64,000 nucleotides of DNA from Aegilops tauschii subsp. strangulata. Taxonomy: Eukaryota > Streptophyta > Magnoliopsida > Poales > Poaceae. The stretch lies in the NCBI RefSeq assembly GCF_002575655.3, contig NC_053036.3, positions 195,766,788 through 195,830,787 of the forward strand, written 5' to 3'. Positions 12,301 through 22,729 of the stretch are shown here, one piece after another (the first letter of the stretch is position 1; each line of letters begins with the position of its first letter). Both the position numbers and the translations under genes were made by a program. The notes under the pieces were generated by a model. The model ran no database searches. It worked only from the letters and a program-made list of their open reading frames with translations, and had not been told where the DNA came from.

Positions 12301-12822
12301 TGCATAGGCGGTAAACAATTCTCTGTCGGTTTGCATTTCCAGATGTGGCTCTATATCCTCCCCTTCTATCGGAATGCCAAATATACACTGCACGTCCTCT
12401 TTTGTTATAGGAATTGGCGTTTTTCCGATGGAAATGGATTGGGTGTCCATATCTATGCTCTTGGCTAGTCTAACCAACATTATGCGCCGTAGAGTCACTT
12501 CATGCATCTGGGTTAGACCGCCAAGACTGGTTTCTGATATGATGTACTTTTGTGGTCTGGTGACAACAGTTTCATGGTTTTTCCGAACCTTGTCTGTGAG
12601 CATACTAACTTCATATGACCATGCTTTTCGCCGAGTTCCTGTTACATGCCATTAAATTATACTGAGTACACATGAATTATGTGTACGAAACGATTGTACA
12701 CAAACAGTCAATTACTTACCGCATCGGTAATTTCGGAGATGGGCTTTTCTCCATTATGAAGGTTCGTATCTAAAACTGACATTGCTGGCTCAATTGCAAT
12801 GATAAAATCCGGCTCAATTAAT
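9341..12822 (-). pseudogene. Ulp1/C48 peptidase-like gene with N-terminal plant-mobile-type domain and C-terminal AT-hook
   Basis: Thirteen exon blocks on the minus strand: 12822-12720, 12638-12016, 11932-11795, 11717-11583, 11476-11270, 11195-11136, 11062-10766, 10690-10526, 10439-10314, 10224-10100, 10028-9953, about 9835-9781, and 9697-9341. Exons 2-11 join in frame with GT-AG signals. The N-terminal part (ISETSLGGLT..ITKEDVQCIFGIP) resembles the domain in front of plant Ulp1-like proteins; exon 5 is a coiled coil. The peptidase core shows VHQNHWML (catalytic His), TLNSMN where an Asp is usual, and QQTDGTSCAVW (Gln and nucleophilic Cys). The tail carries RKRARGRPRK, an AT-hook. Such genes are carried by KI-type MULEs in grasses. 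The exon 1/2 phase does not fit and exon 12 needs a frame change, so it is probably decayed. Confidence 0.65.
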
Positions 12823-13380
12823 CTGAACAAAATTGGAAAATGTATAACAAAATTAGCAGCGAATTAATTTTAACAAAATTAACTGGGTCATTTAACATAT
12901 GATCCACTTATGGGTTTAAGCAGAGAACCTATTTGGGTGCAAAACCTATGAGGGTTCAACTACTAAAGGAGCGGCCGACAACGATTATAAAGAGTTACGA
13001 TCAGGTAATACCTTCTCTCGGAGACGGTGCCGCCGAGTAGATGGCGGCGGTTAGTGCGTCGCAAACTATAAGTGCCGGTATAGCGTGGTCGACGGCGCAA
13101 AGGAAAAACGGCGCGTTCACGCGAGGAGGAGGCGGTGAGAAGAACACTGACGTCCGACCCCTCAGATCACGTTGGCGGTGGGCGGCGAGTGGTGGCCGCC
13201 GACTCCTGTATTCTGTAGGCGACCGGCATCTCCGATCTGATCTTGCAGCGGTCGTGGGAGGTGCGGACGGCCCGGGTGGTTAGAATGCGGAGCTGTAATC
13301 GCGGGATTTAGGGAGGGGTGGGCCGCGTGAGTTATGTGAGATTTGGATAAATGATATAAAAAAATAAGAAAATCTTGTCA
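12823..13380. other. Region upstream of the Ulp1-like gene
   Basis: GC-rich block at 13020-13290 flanked by A/T-rich sequence. It could hold a 5' exon or promoter of the minus-strand Ulp1-like gene. No MULE-type terminal inverted repeat was recognised. Confidence 0.25.
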
Positions 13381-13383
13381 ACT

Positions 13384-14500
13384 CGTTTAGGGGTTTAGGG
13401 TTATTAGGGCTTAGGGGTTTAGGGGTTCAGGGTTTAGGGTTTAGTGGGGGGTTAGGGTTATCAGGGTTCAGGGTTTAGGGTTTAGTGGGGGGTAGGGTTA
13501 TCAGGGTTTAGGGTTTAGTGTTGACATGCAAGCCCGGAAATGCGCGTGTCAGAGATCGTACTTGCGTGTACATGTACTAATGATCCCAAACTTTCTTAAT
13601 GGCATCCCATGACCACATAGAGAATGCATGCATAATGGTTTCCATGTGGGGCAAAATTTTGAATGTTGTTACGGTTTAGTGGGGGGGTTAGGGTTATCAG
13701 GGTTTAGGGTTTTAGGGTCGACGGAACTATGTTTGTCTTACAGTGGACGTAGCACACACACCGGACATTGGTGGAGCGTTGGTCTACAATGGATTCCCTC
13801 CGGTAGCTTTGATCCGGTCCGTTGACTGGCTCGGCCGACAAACTTCGTCCCACATAGAGCATGCATCCATCCACTGGACCGGATCGATGTTGGGTTGGTT
13901 TCATACAGGTGAGGAACCCAGCTAGTGCTTTCGGGGTGTTGACATGCTAGGCCGGAAATGCGCGTGTCAGAGATCGTACTTGCGTGTATAATCCCAAACT
14001 TTCTTCATGGCATCCCATGACCCCATAGAGAATGCATGCATAATGGTTTCCATGTGGGGCAAAATTTTGAATGTTTTTACGGTTTAGTGGGGGGGGTTAG
14101 GGTTATCAGTGTTTACGATTTTAGGGTTGACGGAACTATGTTTGTCTTACAGTGGACCTATCACACACACCGGACATAGGTCGAGCGTTGGTCTAGAATG
14201 GAATCCCTCCGGTAGCATCGATCTGGTCCGTCGACTGGCTCGACCGACATACTTCGTGCCACATAGAGCATGCATCCATCCACTGAACCGGATCGATGTT
14301 GGGTTGGTTTACATGTACATGTACAGGGACCGGAAATGCGCGTGTCAGAGATCGTACTTGCATGTACATGTACTAATGATCCCAAACTTTCATCATGGCA
14401 TCCCATGACCCCATAGAGAATTCATGCATAATGGTTTCCATGTGGGGCAAAATTTTGAATGTTTTTACGGTTTTGTGTGTGGGGGGTGTTAGGGTTCAGG
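13384..14500. repeat. Satellite-like tandem repeat with degenerate telomere-type TTTAGGG runs
   Basis: 13384-13520 is dense in GGGTTTAGGG, GGGTTATCAGGG and GGGTTCAGGG variants of the plant telomere repeat. A unit of about 415 bp follows: the anchor GGAAATGCGCGTGTCAGAGA occurs near 13536, 13953 and 14332, giving about 2.4 copies. Each unit carries a short TTAGGGTTATCAGGGTTTA tract. ORFs inside differ between copies, so I do not call genes. Confidence 0.75.
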
Positions 14501-14910
14501 GTACATGCCACATTGTTCACATTGTCCAATTAACACTTTGTATAGATTTTTTGGGTAAAAAATGAACGAAATAATGCAACTAATCTGAACATAACGTTTG
14601 GCATGTATCAAACCAAGTAGCCACTATTCCTGAAAAAAAACTAGTTAGCCACTAATTGCGCCAAACATATCACGTAATAAATGGGTTGACAATTATTTCT
14701 TGAAATTCGTGGAAGGAATTTATTGCTCTTCCTTTTTTAGAGAACAGTAAGTTACAAATTTTATTTTGGAAACAAGAAATCAATTTTCAATTTTATTTGT
14801 CCTTTCCAATAGATTTCAAATGAGCTTTTCCTTGGTCTGGTCATACAAGGCATTAAGCACACATGACATTGCTTATACAGAAGCTGACTGAAATAATTTG
14901 TTAACAACTA

Positions 14911-15502
14911 CTAACGACTGATGATCAACAAGTAAACAAATCCCACAACAATTATTGAAAAATAAAATCCCGCGGCCATCAGATTTGCGTGCTTCTTCAG
15001 ATCGATCAACTGCCTTAAGTTCTTGTTGATCTTCTTCAATTCCACCTTGAGTTCCGCATCCGCCACCATCGGAGGAACATTGGCATAGCCCTTATTATCC
15101 ACCGCCGATGGCAGATCTACCTCTAGGGTTGCCCCGTGCCTCAAATCAATTAAGCCATCCGTTTGAAGCCTCTCAACGTATTCATCCAGCCACTCAAAAT
15201 GCTTGCATGTTTTCAGGTTCTGAAAAAGGGAAGGGAAACCCTAAATACCAATTCCGAGGAAATATAAATAAATCTGGGGTCAGAATTCATAGCAAAAAGA
15301 CACAACAGAACATAGATTTAACCTTCCCCGCTTCTGGTTTGCTCTCGCATTTCACAAATTCCCGCCCATGGTTTCCATTCTTCTCCGATATGGTTGTCAA
15401 ACGCTTCAGTGGCGCGATGCATGGGCAGTCGGGGCATCTGGTCATCGGTAGTGAACCATACCGCGGCCATGATGACAGAGAGGCCGAACTGGACCTGGAC
15501 AT
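14911..15502 (-). CDS. GRF-type zinc-finger protein with C-terminal membrane segment, 162 aa
   Basis: Two exons, 15502-15323 and 15219-14911, phase 0, GT-AG. The GRF finger is split by the intron: MTRCPDCPC (Cys23, 26, 28), then GREFVKC in exon 1, and LKTCKHFEWLDEY in exon 2, the usual C-x-H-F-x-W-x-D-E-Y end. A short basic coiled coil (VELKKINKNLRQLIDLKK) precedes a hydrophobic helix (AAGFYFSIIVVGFVYLLII) at the C-terminus. GRF fingers bind nucleic acid; small plant members resembling At4g04775 have this layout, and their function is not known. A coiled-coil gene is divergent from it 690 bp away. Start chosen at MSRSSSAS because it gives a compact exon; an upstream in-frame start is GC-biased and less likely. 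Confidence 0.7.
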
Positions 15503-16190
15503 CTCTCGTCTCTCACCGTCCGCCGGCGATGGCAGGCTTCGTCGCCGGAGAAGAATAACAATTTGGTGGGGCAATGGAAAGGGAGGCAATGGTGGGCCGC
15601 GGGTTGGCACGGGCACGGCGATGGCTCGGGCTTGTGTGATATGTGGTTGGACCCGCGGTCAGTGCACATGTTTTGGAAGCCCCCAAAAGATCGTGCTCCT
15701 TCAAAAAAACTTGCATCAAAGCGCATTACTTCAAAATAATTAATTAACCCTACAATCACGGATATATACCTTCCCATTCTACCGCATATCAACCCTATCC
15801 TAACCACCCCCATCTACCTTGTTTCTTCTCACATAGCCATCGCCGGGATCGTGCCATCGCTTCTGAAGCGACCACGCCGACGCCGGATTAAAAAGGTCTC
15901 CTCCACGGCTCCTCCCATCTTCGATTGCAGTGCTGATTATTTTTTCCATTGATTCGACCAAGAAGTCATTTCCGAAGAGATTAGAAAATACAGCCTTTGC
16001 CATAGTTGAGTAGTTCTGGTGTAATTGGAGTACATGATGTCATGCAAGAGCTTTTTGATTGATAGTTTGTAGTAGTTGTTCGTACGAACTGGTTATGAAT
16101 ATATTTTCTCGGTGGTATTGTTAGGAATTAGTTGGATGAGGTTGTGGATACAGTTTTCATACAATGGGTATCTGTGTTGTTGTAGGGACC
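15503..16190. other. Shared upstream region between the GRF and coiled-coil genes
   Basis: Probable bidirectional promoter region, with 5' UTR and intron of the plus-strand gene (acceptor TTGTTGTAG just before 16187). A 67-codon minus-strand ORF (16003-15800) lies inside; I see no family resemblance and do not call it. Confidence 0.35.
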
Positions 16191-17850
16191 ATGGTCTCAG
16201 AGGCGCATAACAACCATGCGGAGTACGACAAGTCTTTGCATGAAGCGCGCCGGGAGATCGACTTGAAGGTGCAAAAGGATCGCGCTGAGGTAGATAAGAA
16301 ACTCAAAAAAGAACGTTCATACGTGGACAGGATGATAAAGGAGGAGCGTGAGGAGTTTTCCCGTAAGATGGCGAAGATGCGTCTTGAGATTGAAGAAAAG
16401 TATAAGCGGGACTGTGAGGACATGGAAAAAAAGTTTTTCCTTGGCTACAAGGAAATGCATCAAACGTTGCAGAAGGACCGGAAGCTTGTGGACAGTATTA
16501 TACAGACAGAGCGAGTCAGGATGGATGCCTATGTGTTGCAGGCACGTTCGGATATGGACAGCAAGCTGCTACAGGAGCGGTCGGACATGGATTATAAGGC
16601 CATGCTGGAGAAGGTCCGTTTGGAAGGACATATGTTAGAAGCCCGTGCGATCTCACGGCCACCCCGACAACATGTCTTCAATTTTTCTCCCCCTATAAGT
16701 ATCTCGCACCGATTGTATATATTAAGGACCTACGTATTCTATGATACAAACATCTTCAATTTGTGGCAACCTTATGTCAGAGATTGTATGTAGGCTAAGC
16801 ATCATGAGACGGCACAGTCGCCATCCACTCGAGAAAGTGCGATAGAGTCACCCGTTCAATGCCACATCACTCCACCCCAACAACATATCTTCAATTCTCC
16901 CCTTGTAAGTACCTCCCAACGATGCCATACCCAAGATATGGTATGACCTTTTAAAATTTGTGTGTAAACCCACTGTCGACGTTTCATACGCAGGATAAGA
17001 AACGTGTGATGGCAGAGTCCCCAGTCACACCACATGAAGGATACATTCCACATAACAAGGTGAGAAGGTTTGAGATGGCACAATCCCCAGTCACTCCACA
17101 TGAAGGATACATTCCACAAAAGCAGGTAACAGCACCGCAATGTTGCTATGCACATAAAAAATTATGTTTGCCCCTTTACTCATTTAATGTATTAACTCTG
17201 ATGTGAGATACTAGGTGCTGGTCATGGAATTTTTTGTTAGTAGGGATGATGAGATGTCACATGTCCCGAGAGCATACTTTGATGAACACCCGGCAGAAGT
17301 CAGAATTTTTGAACCCGCCAAAGTGACCTACGATCTCATTATGAGTGAAACGAGAGATACTTTTGGTTGCAAACTGGGAGCAGAACTGTACTACTTCTTA
17401 CCCGGGTCTGCGTGGAAGCTGCCAGAAGGAATGTTCTTGATTGCAGGACCAGATGATGTAGAAAAAATGCTTTCTGATCTGAATGGCAGCAAGACATGTC
17501 ACCTGTACATTGTGTACAATAGAACTACGGGTTGTTTTCCCGAGGATGACATTGATCCAGAGGTTCAAATTTTACATGTTACATGCATCTAGTTTATGGC
17601 TACGTCATTTTTAAGTTCTTCCTAGTACAATTCCTATGGTTTTCTACAGGAAGTGAGAATCCAAGAAATGGAGGATCTTGCTAGAGAGTTGGCGGAGAAA
17701 GAACAAGAACAACTTCAGTTGTATGGTTACATTGATGTTAAAGAGAAAAAGATTGAAGCACATGGGTCATCGCCAAGCCCGACGCAATCTCCAACGTCGC
17801 AACGCAAGAGGTCACTGGATTTTGGCAGTGCAGAAGACCATATGGAGTAG
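16191..17850 (+). CDS. Coiled-coil protein of unknown function, 5 exons, about 431 aa
   Basis: Exons 16191-16694, 16794-16904, 16994-17125, 17215-17562 and 17650-17850 all join in phase 0 and end at TAG. Residues 1-150 are a long charged coiled coil (LHEARREIDLKVQKDRAEVD and similar). The middle is Pro/Ser-rich with a repeated SPVTPHEGYIP motif. Residues about 248-365 form a compact unknown domain (RAYFDEHPAEVRIFEPAKVT..LPEGMFLIAGPDDVEKML). The tail has a second short coiled coil and a basic SQRKRSLDF. No known domain recognised. The first intron's donor reads CCT|ATAAGT: the usual GT is AT, so splicing of exon 1 may be impaired. All other splice sites are GT-AG. Divergent from the GRF-finger gene. 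Confidence 0.6.
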
Positions 17851-18571
17851 GCTCAATTGTTTTTCAACCAGTTTAAGCTTCAAACCAGGATTATTTTGTT
17901 GCAAACAAACATTTTTTTTCTGTTTCACACTATGTTCGCAATTATGGTACAATTTATTCATGAGACAGTTCTTTGAACAACAATGCATGTGTTTTATGAT
18001 CAATCATACAGTTGTTTCTGAGTTGTTTGTGAGATGGCATTGCATCTAAAGAAGTTTCCATCTATAAAACTTGTAAAAAATCATTGATGTTGTCTTTGTT
18101 GAAACTGTTTTTTCGTGCCTTTCATCTACACGTGTAATCATTATAGCCTACAAAACCATACAACGTCGCAAAACAATTTCCAGTTGGCATGGATGCTTGT
18201 CATGTTGGTACAAGGGTTTCAAATTTTTTTTGGGTCCATTTCAAGCATGCCGAAAAAATCCGTCTTCCCAGATGGAACATCCCCTGCTACCCGAACGGCT
18301 AAGTTGAATGACACCAATTTTTTCCATCAAGCGCGCAAGCACACCCCCGTGGGCCGCGTGAAATCTGAGCTAACCCCAAAACTTGCTGGTTTTGACGTCA
18401 AATAAGATAGAAATATCAAGGGAAGAAGATAGAAATAGCAAGCAAAACACAGATAACCAACAACATATCAAATAGACGGGTAGAAATCATAACATAGTTC
18501 GGATAGATAAAGTTCACGGTAGAACCAACAACATGATTTAATAGAAATATTTAAAAGATAAAAAACTTGCC
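17851..18571. other. Intergenic, A/T-rich
   Basis: 17851-18110 is T-rich and probably the 3' UTR of the coiled-coil gene. 18110-18560 has no clear coding or repeat signal that I can see. Confidence 0.3.
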
Positions 18572-19051
18572 CTAACACGCTAGGGCAAGACAAGCTGACG
18601 AGACCGGGCCTTCACCACCATCTTCACTGCGCCTCCTCTCCATCCCGTCCTCGCCGATGTAGTAGGGGAGGGTGTGCATACCGTCGCGGGTGGGGAAGAC
18701 GCAGTCGAAGTTTGTGAAGATGTTGTGGGTTGTGAATGCGATGAATTCGCATCCACACCAAAACACCTTGCCGAGGAGGTAGTACGCATCAAATCTGTTG
18801 GTGAAGGTGACGGTGAGCCCTATCGGCGGAGACCAGGAGTTTGGACGCACTTCATCCAGTCGGAACATCACCGGCGAGCCCGCCGAGAGGTGGGCGAAGC
18901 CCGCACGGAGGAACCACTGGACAAAGCCCCTTGCACCCCTCCAGCGTGAGAACGCCCACACGCGAAGCATGCTCTCCACGACGACGCCGGCCGGATACTG
19001 TCTCTCCGGCACGGTCGGTGGGAGCCGGTAGGTGGGGCCGTTGTACTGCAT
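18572..19051 (-). CDS. Orphan ORF, 159 aa, unknown
   Basis: Open frame of 159 codons from ATG at 19051. A TATTTAAA box on the minus strand (about 19148-19141) lies about 90 bp upstream. The protein is rich in aromatic residues (RGFVQWFLRAGFAHL, FVFPT-type stretches, AYYLLGKVFWCGCEFIAF) and ends in an acidic/basic tail. I recognise no family. The GC-biased sequence could give a chance ORF, but the TATA box and single clear start favour a real or recently real gene. Confidence 0.4.
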   Translation of the reverse strand: MQYNGPTYRLPPTVPERQYPAGVVVESMLRVWAFSRWRGARGFVQWFLRAGFAHLSAGSPVMFRLDEVRPNSWSPPIGLTVTFTNRFDAYYLLGKVFWCGCEFIAFTTHNIFTNFDCVFPTRDGMHTLPYYIGEDGMERRRSEDGGEGPVSSACLALAC

Positions 19052-19204
19052 CCTCGCGGCTCGCTCAGAGAGTGCTCTGGGTTTGGGGAAGAAGAGAAGG
19101 GCGGCGCAAATGGATGTGTGCAGAAGGTGAGGGCTGGTGGTTTAAATAGGGAAAGGGGAAGGGAAGGGAACCGACCGCGCTTACGTTCAAACTAGCCGCG
19201 TCGA

Positions 19205-19380
19205 ACGATCCATATGCCACTTTAATTGCCACGTTGAATAGATGCGGGTGGATCAAAAAAGTGTGAAACCAAGGCTTTAATTGCCATGTTGAATACATGC
19301 GGGTGGATCAAAAAAGTGTGAAACCAAGGTTTTAATTGCCACGTTGAATCGAAAAGTGTGAAAACAAGGTTTTAATCGCC
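19205..19380. repeat. About 60-bp tandem repeat, 2.7 copies
   Basis: The block TTTAATTGCCACGTTGAAT ... GTGGATCAAAAAAGTGTGAA recurs near 19220, 19280 and 19330 with minor changes. It lies upstream of the orphan gene. Confidence 0.7.
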
Positions 19381-19473
19381 TCGCTCGCATGCATGCACGT
19401 CCGCCACCCGCGCATGCAAACCCACGTCGCCGCCCTTCCCATGCATGCAGGCCTCAGGCGCAGACAACGAGAT

Positions 19474-19629
19474 GGCCCAACGGTCCATCCAGCGACCCAG
19501 CGGGTGAGGCTGGCGTGGGACGGCCCACCCGAATTAGGCCCAAGCGAGCTTCGCGCCGGGCACATCCCAGGGGTGCAGGGAGTTTAGTCCCACCTCGCCG
19601 AGCGAGGGGAGCTAGCACTGGTTTATATA
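19474..19629 (+). promoter_or_regulatory. Monocot snRNA-type Pol III promoter (3 MSP + USE + TATA)
   Basis: Three GGCCCA boxes (19474, 19522, 19537) fit the monocot-specific promoter element RGCCCR. GTCCCACCTCG at 19587-19597 matches the upstream sequence element RTCCCACATCG with one mismatch. TTTATATA follows at 19622. The 24-bp gap between USE and TATA is the short spacing of Pol III snRNA genes (U6, U3), not the roughly 33-bp Pol II spacing. Confidence 0.55.
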
Positions 19630-19652
19630 GCGGGCTGAGCTTTCCCTCTAAA

Positions 19653-19833
19653 GTTCCTTTCTAAAGCGGGCAGCACATTGCCTAACCATCTCCGTCCCTG
19701 CCCTGTGGGGCCTACTTGCTACCTGTTTTCACAATCTGGCAGGCCTCTGCATCCTGGCCCAATAAATGATTGGGTTACTAGTCGTACGCAGGCCGTTGAA
19801 TTGTGAAAGCGGGCAAGTAGGCGGGCTTTTTTT
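19653..19833 (+). ncRNA. Candidate Pol III small RNA, about 180 nt, unknown family
   Basis: Start placed about 24 bp after the TATA box; end at a T7 run (19827-19833), a Pol III terminator. The RNA would be strongly folded: CCTACTTGC (19711) pairs with GCAAGTAGG (19813), TTTCACAAT (19727) pairs with ATTGTGAAA (19800), and CCCAAT/ATTGGG closes a 5-nt loop at 19758-19774. I could not match it to U1-U6, U3, 7SL, or to a telomerase RNA template (no CTAAACCCTA core). It could be a decayed or lineage-specific snRNA or snoRNA. Confidence 0.4.
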
Positions 19834-19929
19834 GTCTATTTCATTTTTTTCATTTGTCACCATTATTTCCATTGCAGCCTGTCCATCATGCTGCATTTTG
19901 GCAAAAACAAGCTAGAGTTGTACACACCC

Positions 19930-20868
19930 TGATTTAATGCTCAAAACGTCGGTCTATACCTCAAGGGGACATTGTAAAATAATTGTTTTCAAAAATTTCT
20001 TTCATAGACATGTTGCACACATGATCTCTTGCACAAACAATGCTAGGTTTCCAAGGTTTTGTATTTTTCTGATTTTTTTTGAATTTATAATGCCCTCTAG
20101 ACAGACTGCTGAAAACATCGGTCTATGCCTCAAGGGGGCATTGTAGAATAATGTTTTTCAAAAATTTATTTCATAGACATGTTTGGCACATGTGTGTCAC
20201 CATGTACAAGAAAATTTGGGTGATTTGGAGGCGGTGGAAAAATTCACCTTTTTTCAAAAACTCGCTTAAGTTAAAGACCAAATGGTCCCTCCGGAATGCG
20301 GGCATTTTTTCGACCACCTCCAAATCACCTCAATTTTGGCACACATGATCTCTTGCACAAACAATGCTAGGTTTCCAAGGTTTTGTATTTTTCTGAATTT
20401 TTTTGAATTTATAATGCCCTCTAGACTGACTGCTGAAAACATCGGTCTATGCCTCAAGGGGGCATTGTAGAATAATGTTTTTCAAAAATTTCTTTCATAG
20501 ACATGTTTGGCACATGTGTGTCACCATGTACAAGAAAATTTGGGTGATTTGGAGGCGGTGGAGTTAGACCAAATGGTCCCTCCGGAATGCGGGCATTTTT
20601 TCGACCACCTCCAAATCACCTCAATTTTGGCACACATGATCTCTTGCACAAACAATGCTAGGTTTCCAAGGTTTTGTATTTTTCTGAATTTTTTTGAATT
20701 TATAATGCCCTCTAGACTGACTGCTGAAAACATCGGTCTATGCCTCAAGGCCCTTTGCCGTCTGCCGCGGACGGCAAAGAGAGCGGACGGCAATAATTGC
20801 GCTGTCAGTTCGTTAAGTGGCTAACGGCAGGCCTTTGCCGTCCGCCGCTGACGGCAAACTTTCTAGTG
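19930..20868. mobile_element. CACTA-like repeat tract ending in TAGTG
   Basis: A block of about 290 bp (CACATGATCTCTTGCACAAACAATGC ... GGCATTGTAGAATAATG, in pieces) repeats near 20020, 20341 and 20634. The right end has inverted TTTGCCGTCCGCCGC/GACGGCAAA motifs and finishes TTTCTAGTG at 20868, as CACTA elements do. Its left end was not found, so this is a partial or rearranged element. Confidence 0.5.
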
Positions 20869-21053
20869 CCTTTGCCGTCCGCCGCTGACGGCAATAATTG
20901 TGTTTTTTTTGCATGCACGCGGTCTACGTACGCCATTCACAATTGTATAATACGAGGTGGGCATACCCTTCTTTCGTATGACCATTCTGCCGTTCTACGT
21001 TTTGTTGGGGGGGTCTACCGAAGCCAAATTACCTAAACAACACACTAAAAAAA

Positions 21054-21770
21054 CTACTCGGCGTTGCTATCGAGGTCAATCACCGCCGGGCCGTTGCCGC
21101 CGTCATCGTCGCTGCTGGACCGGTTCGCGACGTCGTCCCAGTCCACCGGGACGTCGTCTGAATCCTCTTCCTCCTCCGCCATCGCCGCCTGCGGCGCCGC
21201 CATCGCCTCGGCCGCCTGGATTGCGGCCGCAATCTCGGAGGCTTCCCCGGCCTCCCGCGCCGCCGCCGCGGCGGCTTCTTCCGATGACCGCGCTAGGGCC
21301 GCGAGCAGTCCGGGCGTGTCCTCCGGGTCGCCGTCCTGTCGGAGCGCCGCCACCTCCGGCGGGATCACGGCCTCGGCCGGGGCTGGTGGGGCGGGGCCAG
21401 GAGGCGGGGCGCGCCCGCGCCCGCGCAGGCCGGAGGGCCCGGCTTGGCCTGTGATGTCGCCCACGGGGAGCCCACGGGCGGCGCGCTTGAAGGCGCCGAT
21501 AACGTCGTTGAACCGCTTGCCCTTCCAAAATCGGCGGCGGTTCTTACGGTTGAACCGCCCACCGGGGTGCGCGCTCAGCTCGGCGTTCGTCGCCGGCGGG
21601 ACCTGCGTGGGGTAGCCGTCGGCGGAGATCCTCCACGGCCGCGGCACCTTCGCCGTCGGCGGCACGAACAGCCCGAACCGGAAGAGATCTTCCGTCTGCC
21701 CTTGTGTCAGGCTCGAAGGCCAGACGCCGCCAGGTGCCGCGCCATCGGAGTCCGAGTCGCTGGACGCCAT
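21054..21770 (-). CDS. Ala/Pro-rich ORF, 238 aa, unknown
   Basis: Start taken at MASSDSDSDG (21770) because TATAAAAC lies about 90 bp upstream (21865-21858). The open frame runs further up to 22151 but that part is GC-biased. The N-terminal 100 residues look structured (LTQGQTEDLFRFGLFVPP, PRPWRISADGYPTQV, a basic RFNRKNRRRFWKGKRF). The rest is an Ala/Glu-rich acidic tail ending DLDSNAE. No domain recognised. It sits directly beside CACTA-type repeats and may be transposon cargo. Confidence 0.45.
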   Translation of the reverse strand: MASSDSDSDGAAPGGVWPSSLTQGQTEDLFRFGLFVPPTAKVPRPWRISADGYPTQVPPATNAELSAHPGGRFNRKNRRRFWKGKRFNDVIGAFKRAARGLPVGDITGQAGPSGLRGRGRAPPPGPAPPAPAEAVIPPEVAALRQDGDPEDTPGLLAALARSSEEAAAAAAREAGEASEIAAAIQAAEAMAAPQAAMAEEEEDSDDVPVDWDDVANRSSSDDDGGNGPAVIDLDSNAE

Positions 21771-22586
21771 CCCGCGCAGATCGGTGAAGAGAACGCGCGT
21801 CTGAAGAGGGAGAGGAGGGATGGACGGGCGGTGTGACCAAACTCGCCGCGCAGGGCGGGTTTTATAGCGCCGGGAATTAATGCACGGCAGGTGAGGCGCC
21901 GTGGCGGGGCGGAGCGGGGCATTAAACTGCGGCAGGGAGGCGCCGGGCCACGGCAGCGGTGGCGTGCGGCAGGCGCGGGCGCGGCAGTGCGGGCGTGCGG
22001 CAGGCGCGGGCGTGGCAGCGGTGGCGTGCGGCAGGCGCGGGCGCGGCAGTGCTGCCGTGCGGCAGCGGCGCGGTCTGGTGGCAGGCGAGGTGCTATCGGC
22101 CGGCAGCGGCGCGAGATGGGACGGGGCGGCGCGCGGAAGACGAGATCCCATGCAGCCGCGTTGACCGCGAGCTGCCGCGTTGATGGCGGGCGAGTGGATA
22201 GACCACGATGGTAGGCGTGTGCGCAGTGGCCGGCCGGGTCGGTTGGACTAATAAATATCTACGCGTGGGCAGGCGGGATGACCAGACGAAAAAACTAAAC
22301 TAAAAATAATCTAAACTAAAAAACAGAAAAAAAAAAAGAGAAGAGGGGTGGGGCTCACCTGCGGCAGGGGTGGGGCGCTCGCCGACGGAGGGGCGCTCAA
22401 GGACCTTCATGCAAAAACCAGGCACCTGCATGCAAGAGTCGGGGACCTGCATGTGAATAGTGATTCATCAAGGCCTTGACAGCTGCTAGCACAGCGGCTG
22501 CCGCCCGATTTGCATGCAGCGAAGATGAACGTGCATGGAGGTTTCTCAAATATTTCCAAGCACACCCCACTGGGCCCCGCTTATTT
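21771..22586. repeat. GC-rich region with GTGCGGCAGGCGCGGGC repeats
   Basis: 21900-22130 contains short imperfect repeats of GGCAGGCGCGGGCGYGGCAG. ORFs here are on both strands and low complexity; I call none. Confidence 0.4.
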
Positions 22587-22706
22587 AAAAAATACATCAG
22601 TCATTAATGATCTCTAAATGAAGAATATGCATGATGATTATGAATATGCATGACAACCATAGTAAGGGTGAAGAATCATATTCATCCTACAATGAGGACC
22701 AACGCT
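22587..22706 (-). ncRNA. Second candidate Pol III small RNA, about 120 nt
   Basis: Predicted from its promoter on the minus strand; ends at a T6 run (22592-22587). A CTGA D-box-like word lies just before the terminator, but no clear C box is seen, so a C/D snoRNA assignment is weak. Confidence 0.25.
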
Positions 22707-22729
22707 TGCTAAAATCACCTCGATGAAGG

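Noticed and set aside
13384..13520. True chromosome end
   Set aside because: The telomere-like repeats are degenerate and flanked on both sides by ordinary genomic DNA.
15800..16003. 67-codon minus-strand ORF
   Set aside because: Lies in the divergent promoter region, without homologue or splice support.
19653..19833. Plant telomerase RNA
   Set aside because: Promoter type fits, but no template like CTAAACCCTA is present.
20507..20824. Short ORFs in the CACTA-like repeat tract
   Set aside because: They change between repeat copies and match nothing.
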